This document shows, one piece after another, positions 30,494-35,614 of a stretch of DNA of 35,614 nucleotides. Every line of letters begins with the position of its first letter. The stretch's first letter is position 1. Below the pieces are notes generated by a model, which saw nothing but the letters and a program-made list of their open reading frames with translations, searched no databases and had not been told where the DNA came from. Origin of the DNA: a virus; the IMG/VR virus record IMGVR_UViG_3300031974_005563, positions 1 through 35,614 of that record; one strand, written 5' to 3'. Made by a program: the position numbers and the translations under genes.

Positions 30494-32392
30494 GTGCCCG
30501 CTTTTTTGTCAGTAAATTTTGATCTCGTCCGGCGGCTATATTTTCCGCCGCCGGATAATAAATTGGATTTCTCGCTCCTGAAAGAGGGCGAGTTGCCGAT
30601 CGTATACCCAGTGCCGCCTACTCATATGGTTTCTGATAATGTAAAGATCGTTATCGCCAGTAATATCTCCGTAAATAGCTCGAGCATTGAATATAGCCTA
30701 ACTCCTGAGCACTTAGACATTAAGAGAGCGCTTCGCGCAGGAGACCTTGCGGCCCGTGACCGGCTCGTTCTGGTGGGCTGGGGCGAGCCTATAATGGTTG
30801 ATGAACGGGCTGGTTGGTCTCGTACTCGCTGGGGAGCTGTTGCGGCCAAGGATTTAGTTGCAGTTAGTCAGGCGTGGAATATGACGCCACGTAAGGATGA
30901 TCCGCGGGGTGGGGCACCACAGGGATGGGATAAATCAATAAAGTTGAAAGACGATTCCTTTTTCATAGATTGGAATACCCCTGCTATTAAGGATGTTATT
31001 AAAAGCTCGGCTCACTCAGATAGCTCGAAATATTGGGTACGTCCGCGAGCGATTAGGTTTGATGGGTACATCGCGACTACAAATTTTGATTTGGGCTATA
31101 GGCAATATTTTGTGCCGAATTATTCAGCAGTTGGTTTTAACTTGCTGCCAACGGCTGAGCTAAACGATTTTTATACTCCCACTCATCCAGTAGATAGTAA
31201 TCGTAAAATTCAAGGCTGGGGTGCGTCCACCCAAGTAGACAAGCGTTTCCGCCACCCTTGGGATCGCAAACCGCGCATCGGTACCGAACTCGAGTGGGAC
31301 TATGACCAAGAGCCGCCGCTGCCGGATAAAGACCCTGCGGACATACCCGAAATTAAAGAGGCCTACCTTTATATGAATGCCAGCAGCTTAAAGAAAATGC
31401 CCGAAGGGATTCCGCTTGAATTTGCCGATCTGCAAATCTCGCTCGATATTGATTCGTTCAGCTGGGCAATGTCGGCAACGATCTTAAATCAGGCAAGCAT
31501 GAATCAAATAAAGCCAGGGCCGAGCGGGCCGGTGGAGGTAGAAGCCAAGGTCAATAATAAAACGTGGCGCTTTATGATCGAGCGCTACAGCATGACGAGC
31601 AAACATCCGAAGACGACATACAAAGTCACTGGATCGAGTCTGACGCAGCTACTGGCTGCGCCATACAGCGCCAAGCAGTCTGCGCAGATTGAGACGCCGA
31701 CGAATGCCCTGCAAGTAATACAGAATTTACTCGAGTTCACCGGCTTTGAAATCGATTGGGATGTTAGCCTTGCAGACTACACTATCCCCGCCGGCGCGTG
31801 GGGCTACGAAAGCAAAACCCCGATCGAAGTTATCGACGAACTAGTCAAAGCCGCCGGCGGCGTACTGGTGCCCGCGACAGCATTGTCGAAACTCTATGCA
31901 GCCCAGCGCTACCGCGAGGCCCCGCCGTGGTACTGGCCAGAAATCAGCGCGGGCAGCTTAGATTTTCAGATCGCAGACTCGACGGTCCTAAGTATGTCGA
32001 GCGAGTGGCAGCCGACTACCGAGTATCGCGGCGTGTACGTCTCAGGCATAACGCAAGGTGTCGCGGTCGACGTTAAGAAGACCGGTACCGACGGCTTGCC
32101 GCGAGCGCCTGACGTTTACGACGTGCTAAATCTCACAACGCAGCAATGTCGAGGACGGGGGATATCAATCCTTGGGCAGTCCGGCGCGCAAGAAATTGTC
32201 ACGATCGAGCTACCCCTACCAACCTCCGGCGCCCCAGGTCTTGTCGTGCCGGGGAAATGGGGTGAGATCCAAGACACTAACGACTCCGAAAACAACTGGC
32301 GGGCACTCGTGCTATCCACCACAGTCAGCGTAAGCCGTCCAGGCGCAAGCCGGGCAACCCAAACAATCCGCTTAGAGCGGCACCACTATTAA
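30494..32392 (+). CDS. tail hub / baseplate-like protein
   Basis: 632 aa from GTG 30494, without a strong ribosome binding site. The N-terminal 240 residues (MPAFLSVNFDLVRRLYFPPP; EPIMVDERAGWSRTRWGAVA) are not recognised. From about 285 on, the chain resembles tail-hub proteins such as Mu gp44 or P2 gpD: LQISLDIDSFSWAMSATILN, RFMIERYSMTSKHPKTTYKV, VTGSSLTQLLAAPYSAKQ, IQNLLEFTGFEIDWDV, TPIEVIDELVKAAGGVLVPA. The base composition changes from AT-richer to GC-richer near 31220, so the gene may be a recombinant joint. Confidence 0.75.
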   Translation: MPAFLSVNFDLVRRLYFPPPDNKLDFSLLKEGELPIVYPVPPTHMVSDNVKIVIASNISVNSSSIEYSLTPEHLDIKRALRAGDLAARDRLVLVGWGEPIMVDERAGWSRTRWGAVAAKDLVAVSQAWNMTPRKDDPRGGAPQGWDKSIKLKDDSFFIDWNTPAIKDVIKSSAHSDSSKYWVRPRAIRFDGYIATTNFDLGYRQYFVPNYSAVGFNLLPTAELNDFYTPTHPVDSNRKIQGWGASTQVDKRFRHPWDRKPRIGTELEWDYDQEPPLPDKDPADIPEIKEAYLYMNASSLKKMPEGIPLEFADLQISLDIDSFSWAMSATILNQASMNQIKPGPSGPVEVEAKVNNKTWRFMIERYSMTSKHPKTTYKVTGSSLTQLLAAPYSAKQSAQIETPTNALQVIQNLLEFTGFEIDWDVSLADYTIPAGAWGYESKTPIEVIDELVKAAGGVLVPATALSKLYAAQRYREAPPWYWPEISAGSLDFQIADSTVLSMSSEWQPTTEYRGVYVSGITQGVAVDVKKTGTDGLPRAPDVYDVLNLTTQQCRGRGISILGQSGAQEIVTIELPLPTSGAPGLVVPGKWGEIQDTNDSENNWRALVLSTTVSVSRPGASRATQTIRLERHHY

Positions 32393-32401
32393 GGGGGCCT
32401 C

Positions 32402-32635
32402 ATGACAACAGTAAATGCGTTCTTACGCTTCCGACAATTGCTTCCGCAGCGCACCCGATTCACCGCGACGATCACCGCGATCAATGCCGACGGCACAAGC
32501 AACGGCACCACTCGCGACGGCGGCAAAGTAAAAGTGCTGGGGGATTCCGTTGGCGTCGGTCTCAAAGCATGGATCGAAGACGGCCGCATCGTCGGCGAAG
32601 CGCCAGATTTAACCGAGTATGTGGAGCTTGTTTAG
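32402..32635 (+). CDS. small tail-tip protein, possible OB-fold spike component
   Basis: 77 aa: FRQLLPQRTRFTATITAINA, TTRDGGKVKVLGDSVGVGLK, WIEDGRIVGEAPDLTEYVEL. The short beta-strand pattern (tATItaIn.DGts..t..GG..vkV.G..v.vG...wIedGrIv) suggests an OB fold, as in spike or hub parts. AAGGGGGCC ribosome binding site. It is the last gene of the structural operon. Confidence 0.65.
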   Translation: MTTVNAFLRFRQLLPQRTRFTATITAINADGTSNGTTRDGGKVKVLGDSVGVGLKAWIEDGRIVGEAPDLTEYVELV

Positions 32636-32725
32636 CTATGGCTTGATAACTTGCGCGAGTGCCAGGGTCGACATACTATTGTTTTCGCTAGCTGAGCCGC
32701 TTGATTAGTTGATGGGATCAATGGA

Positions 32726-33202
32726 ATGAACGTAGTAACAAATGTAGCTCTAGTTGGAGCGCTCATGACGGGATGCTTCAGTGCTTCTGCCGCTGATATC
32801 TACCATTGCAGAGATGCAAACGGGCGCAATGTTTTTAGTCAGACGCCGTGTGGGAGGGACGCTGTTAAGAAAGTTGTAGAGGGCCCAGCAGAGCTTGGGA
32901 CGTTTGTTCCAGCTGGAGACGCGGGTCAGCGCCTCATCGATAATAATGAGCGCCGAGAAATTGATCGAAAGATTTCATCGCAGAAACGGTACATATCGGA
33001 TCTGCAGAGTGATATGGACCGTGAACTCGCGTCCCTGCGAGCAAAGAAGCAAAGGGCTAACAATAATCTAGCCGGCGCACAGTGGGAGCAAAGCATATCA
33101 GCAGAAATGCAAGCGGTGACGGAAAGGTATCGCTCCAAAATTAGTGTTGCCGAAAACCAGCTAGACCGCCTTCTTAATAAAAGCGCTGAACTTGGAAAGT
33201 AG
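32726..33202 (+). CDS. periplasmic DUF4124 protein with coiled coil
   Basis: 158 aa. A signal peptide (about 1-22, VTNVALVGALMTGCFSASAA) is followed by a DUF4124 domain (DIYHCRDANGRNVFSQTPCG, with two cysteines) and a charged coiled coil (about 70-155, RKISSQKRYISDLQSDMDRE). DUF4124 proteins are usually chromosomal envelope proteins, so this is likely a host-derived cargo gene in the prophage. Function unknown. Confidence 0.72.
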   Translation: MNVVTNVALVGALMTGCFSASAADIYHCRDANGRNVFSQTPCGRDAVKKVVEGPAELGTFVPAGDAGQRLIDNNERREIDRKISSQKRYISDLQSDMDRELASLRAKKQRANNNLAGAQWEQSISAEMQAVTERYRSKISVAENQLDRLLNKSAELGK

Positions 33203-33246
33203 TATATTTAGTTGTTTTGTAGCCATAATTTTCTTAGGAGAACGGC

Positions 33247-33489
33247 ATGCTTGAATGGCTTCTTATTGTCACCCTTCATATAGATTCCGAGGTCCACACC
33301 ATTCGAGACCAAGGATTGGATATTGTGGACGGCTTTTCGTCGAAAGCATCGTGTGAAGCGGCGTCATCAACCATTGCATCGACTCTTATAGTTATGGTGG
33401 GCGAGTCTCGCGCCAAACAAGGCATTAGTGCGCGCACGCCGGATCAAAGTCCCGTGGTGCGCGTCAGGTGCGTGCCCGTTAAAAAATGA
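33247..33489 (+). CDS. small protein, possibly exported, unknown
   Basis: 80 aa with a weak N-terminal hydrophobic stretch (MLEWLLIVTLHID) and two cysteines (SKASCEAASS; VRVRCVPVKK). The ribosome binding site TTAGGAG is strong, 7 nt before the ATG. Family not recognised. It converges on the CsrA-like gene with 8 bp between the stops. Confidence 0.6.
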   Translation: MLEWLLIVTLHIDSEVHTIRDQGLDIVDGFSSKASCEAASSTIASTLIVMVGESRAKQGISARTPDQSPVVRVRCVPVKK

Positions 33490-33497
33490 GTGCTTGC

Positions 33498-33680
33498 TCA
33501 AGTCTGCGAAGGCTTATCTACGTACAGTTGCGCTGTTTCTTGAGCCGTATCGTTAATTGTAATGACTTTATCGGTGGATATTCGTAGCGCAACTTCGCCC
33601 GTCCACTTTTCGATTAATGTCACTATAGTGTCGTCATCGATGTAAATGCTTTCGCCAACTTTCCGTGAGATTACTAGCAT
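33498..33680 (-). CDS. divergent CsrA/RsmA-family regulator
   Basis: 60 aa, same length as CsrA. The start MLVISRKVGESIYIDDDTIV follows the family's MLiLtRrvGEtl.Igd pattern and keeps Arg6. In the second RNA-binding region the CsrA pair H43-R44 is replaced by N43-D44 (VITINDTAQE), so normal GGA-RNA binding is doubtful. It might act on other RNAs, or poison host CsrA by forming heterodimers. GGAGG ribosome binding site 8 nt before the ATG. It is the last gene before the attachment site, leftward, so probably expressed in the lysogen. Confidence 0.85.
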   Translation of the reverse strand: MLVISRKVGESIYIDDDTIVTLIEKWTGEVALRISTDKVITINDTAQETAQLYVDKPSQT

Positions 33681-33862
33681 CGCTGATCCTCCATGATCGA
33701 GGGCTAGCTTAGCGGCTTTTTACTCGCGTGAGAATAGTGGAAGCTTATGGATAGGCCGCACAAATGAATTTCTAAATCATTGATTCATAACGATTCTTAG
33801 TGAGCGATTTTACCCGATTTAGAGTGTTTTAAATCAGTCAAAATATGGCATAACACACTGAT

Positions 33863-33881
33863 ATATAAGAAAAACTTATAT
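33863..33881. repeat. AT-rich hairpin beside the attachment site
   Basis: ATATAAG and CTTATAT form a 7-bp stem around AAAAA, 14 bp before the tRNA fragment. It may be a terminator-like end or part of the attachment region. The 33681-34141 interval otherwise holds only the tRNA fragment and no gene that I can support. Confidence 0.35.
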
Positions 33882-33895
33882 CTAAGCGTAACGCC

Positions 33896-33939
33896 CTGCA
33901 ACTCCGTGTACGCCGGTTCGATTCCGACCCGCGCCTCCA
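33896..33939 (+). other. prophage attachment site: displaced 3' part of tRNA-Cys
   Basis: From the anticodon loop to CCA this reads as tRNA-Cys: loop CTGCAAC with anticodon GCA, stem TCCGT, variable GTAC, T-arm GCCGG-TTCGATT-CCGAC, acceptor CCGCGCC, discriminator T (as in tRNA-Cys) and CCA. The 5' half is missing and the upstream bases cannot complete the anticodon stem. One T-stem pair is broken (C-A), as expected of a copy free to drift. Phage integration into the 3' end of tRNA-Cys explains this; the restored full gene should be at the left end, beyond the window. Confidence 0.8.
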
Positions 33940-34141
33940 TTTACAAACGGTTCTCTCTTCAGTAATTTATATTCCACGTTATAGCTGTAAATCATTCTTT
34001 CAGCATTGTTTTATCCTGCGTTTTCTTATTTTTTGCTTTTCCGAATGCTCGGCCTCAGTGATCGGCGCTCTTTGCTATCATTTGCTGAATCGCTATGGCA
34101 TCGTGCATCAAAAGAAGGGTTGGCGTCGTTAATGAGAGCGG

Positions 34142-34927
34142 ATGAGCATTGCTATGAGTGAGAAAGTTGTAAAAATAGCGGACGATTTCTGGAATATTCG
34201 CGGTGAGTTCAAAATTGGTGGCCTGTTAAATATTGGCACCCAAGCATCATTGCTGCGCTGCGCGAGTGGCAAGTATGTGTTGCTAGACGCGTATACGCTA
34301 AATGCTTCCCTCAAAACAGAAGTTGATGCTTTGACTAATAACGGAGCCGATATTGAAGCCATTATTAACTTGCATCCGTTTCACACCGTGCATGTTGCAC
34401 AGATGCATGAGCAGTACCCAAAGGCTCGGCTGTACGGTACCCAGCGGCACCACCAGAAATTTCCAAATTTGCCCTGGCAGCCAGAACTGACTGAGTCAGC
34501 TGAGTGTGCGGCATTGTTTGCTAATGACCTTGAATTCTCTGTTCCCGCTGGGGTCGATTTTATCTCTGATAATGAGCATCTGCATTTTTCATCAGTGCTG
34601 GCGTACCATAAATCGTCTAAAGCGATCCATGTAGATGACACGCTAATGTACCTACCGCTGCCGGGCTTATTGGGAAAATTGAAAAAGCCTGAAGTTAGTT
34701 TTCATATCACACTGGCAAAAACCTTAGAGAAGCGAGCAGGGGCGGCTCGCGATTTTCGCGAGTGGGCAACACGGTTGAGTGAGCGCTGGGCCGACGCAGA
34801 AAATCTCTGTGCGGCGCATTCTGCGCCCTTGCTCGCCGAGCCGAATTCCGCGATTGCCCACAGAATACGTCGAGCATTACAAAAAACTGAAAAGACATTG
34901 CGGGCGCATGAGAAAAAGTACCCTTGA
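34142..34927 (+). CDS. host protein with metallo-beta-lactamase-like fold, metal sites doubtful
   Basis: 261 aa. The pattern of strand, LLDAYTLN, IINLHPFHTVHVAQ, later AYHKSSKAIHVDDTLMYLPL and LCAAHSAPLL follows a metallo-beta-lactamase-like fold. However, the HxHxDH motif is reduced to HPFHTVH, so hydrolase activity is uncertain. ATG 34142 and ATG 34154 are both possible starts; GAGAG precedes the first. It lies beyond the attachment site, so it is chromosomal. Confidence 0.7.
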   Translation: MSIAMSEKVVKIADDFWNIRGEFKIGGLLNIGTQASLLRCASGKYVLLDAYTLNASLKTEVDALTNNGADIEAIINLHPFHTVHVAQMHEQYPKARLYGTQRHHQKFPNLPWQPELTESAECAALFANDLEFSVPAGVDFISDNEHLHFSSVLAYHKSSKAIHVDDTLMYLPLPGLLGKLKKPEVSFHITLAKTLEKRAGAARDFREWATRLSERWADAENLCAAHSAPLLAEPNSAIAHRIRRALQKTEKTLRAHEKKYP

Positions 34928-34983
34928 GCGGGGCGCAGGTTTTGGCTTTTAAAGGGTGTGCTGTTACGAACGAAGACGTCGTT

Positions 34984-35589
34984 TTAGTCCTGCTCCATTG
35001 GGGTAGTGATTTTTCGCTTTAGTAATATGCAGGTGTAAATGCCGCCAACGAGGATGCCACTGACAAAACCCCACCAGTGCGACTCAGTCGCGACCCTAAT
35101 CCCAATTAAATTTGCGGTGAACTGCGGCTGTCCTTCAAATGCCAATTTAAGGCCAAGCAAGCACAAGATGAGGCAGGCGTAGCCTGGGGTTTTTCTCAGT
35201 GCAGTGATGCTATAGCTGGCGACTAGACCGTGGAGTACTGCCGAAAAGCCTACGTAATAAAGAAGCTGCAACTCAAATACATACAGTAACAGGCCGGTTA
35301 AAAATGCAATAAACACGCTTAGGCCGCAGAGCGTTCGCGTAGAAAATTTGTCGCCGATCAGGAGCAGTACGACGCTAAGCCCAATGCTATTGAGTAATAT
35401 GTGGTTGCTATTGTTGTGAACAAAGTGACCGGTAATGAGTCGCCAAAATTCCCCATTTCCAATTTTTGCCCTATCCCAGGCCATGTCCCAGTAAAGGTGG
35501 CAGGCCTGCGTGGCGGTTAATAAAGCAAGGGCCGCGATAATTCGCAGAAAAGTGAATTGGCCTACAGAGACTTTTTTAAATAACGCCAT
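34984..35589 (-). CDS. rrtA: rhombosortase, rhomboid-type intramembrane protease
   Basis: 201 aa with about six membrane segments. It has the rhomboid loop WRLITGHFVHNNSNHILLN (49-67), the active-site serine in GFSAVLHG (Ser116) and the histidine in HWWGFVSG (His171). The short length and these motifs are those of rhombosortase, which processes exported proteins carrying a GlyGly-CTERM tail in many marine gammaproteobacteria. It converges on the previous gene, with 56 bp between them and no clear terminator. Host gene. Confidence 0.88.
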   Translation of the reverse strand: MALFKKVSVGQFTFLRIIAALALLTATQACHLYWDMAWDRAKIGNGEFWRLITGHFVHNNSNHILLNSIGLSVVLLLIGDKFSTRTLCGLSVFIAFLTGLLLYVFELQLLYYVGFSAVLHGLVASYSITALRKTPGYACLILCLLGLKLAFEGQPQFTANLIGIRVATESHWWGFVSGILVGGIYTCILLKRKITTPMEQD

Positions 35590-35614
35590 TGTTCACCGCT
35601 GCTTATGATGTGCC

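Noticed and set aside
33896-33939. Functional tRNA gene
   Set aside because: Only the 3' part from the anticodon loop is present. D-arm and 5' acceptor strand are missing and the T-stem has a mismatch.
1-35614. CRISPR arrays, rRNA, insertion sequences
   Set aside because: No regularly spaced repeats, no rRNA-like stretches, and no transposase frames or terminal inverted repeats were seen on reading.

Overview
This window is the right-hand and central part of a lambda-like temperate siphophage integrated in a gammaproteobacterial chromosome, followed by about 1.7 kb of host DNA. The phage side is shown by a homologue of lambda gpA with its Walker motifs, Nu1-like, gpW-like and gpB-like proteins, a lambda-type cos site, a tape measure, tail-tip genes and CI/Cro-type regulators. 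The right boundary is the displaced 3' part of a tRNA-Cys gene at 33896-33939. The integrase and the left attachment site lie outside, to the left. The host side carries a rhombosortase gene, which points to a marine-type gammaproteobacterium. The exact genus cannot be read from the sequence.

Layout. (1) 1-335: left operator/promoter region, with two 21-bp operators and a leftward promoter, plus hairpins. (2) 336-4543: immunity region. It holds a HigBA2-type toxin-antitoxin pair, a leftward pair (ParB-like protein and Dam-type adenine methylase), a small membrane protein, a short ORF under a candidate LexA-box promoter, and a short CI-like repressor. (3) 4544-4656: right operators and rightward promoter, then a Cro-like gene. 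(4) 4914-6833: small early genes on both strands, including a leftward pair of membrane proteins. (5) 6945-10156: rightward replication and recombination genes (primosome-type HTH protein, DUF3310, Ref-like nuclease, DUF1064, DUF2513, unknown). (6) 10277-11188: a leftward collagen-like cargo gene. (7) 11300-12580: candidate late promoter, two terminators, and lysis genes (DUF5675 and two holin-like proteins). (8) 12681-32635: cos, terminase, portal, a fused protease/scaffold/capsid protein, connectors, tail tube, tape measure, tail tip and a SPRY/LamG adhesin. (9) 32726-33680: end-of-phage cargo, including a divergent CsrA paralogue. (10) 33896-33939 att/tRNA fragment, then host genes.

The most interesting inference concerns induction. 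The CI-like repressor has only 131 residues and lacks the C-terminal LexA/S24 self-cleavage domain, so RecA could not inactivate it directly. Next to it is a promoter (TTGTAA-18-TATTAT) whose spacer holds a near-consensus LexA box. It reads into a 70-aa ORF with a good ribosome binding site, whose 3' end runs 155 bp antisense into the repressor gene. This has the layout expected of an SOS-controlled antirepressor switch, like coliphage 186 tum, and the 70-aa protein is not one I recognise. A second point is that four accessory genes sit between the left operators and the repressor, where lambda keeps rexAB. This suggests lysogen-expressed defence or exclusion functions.
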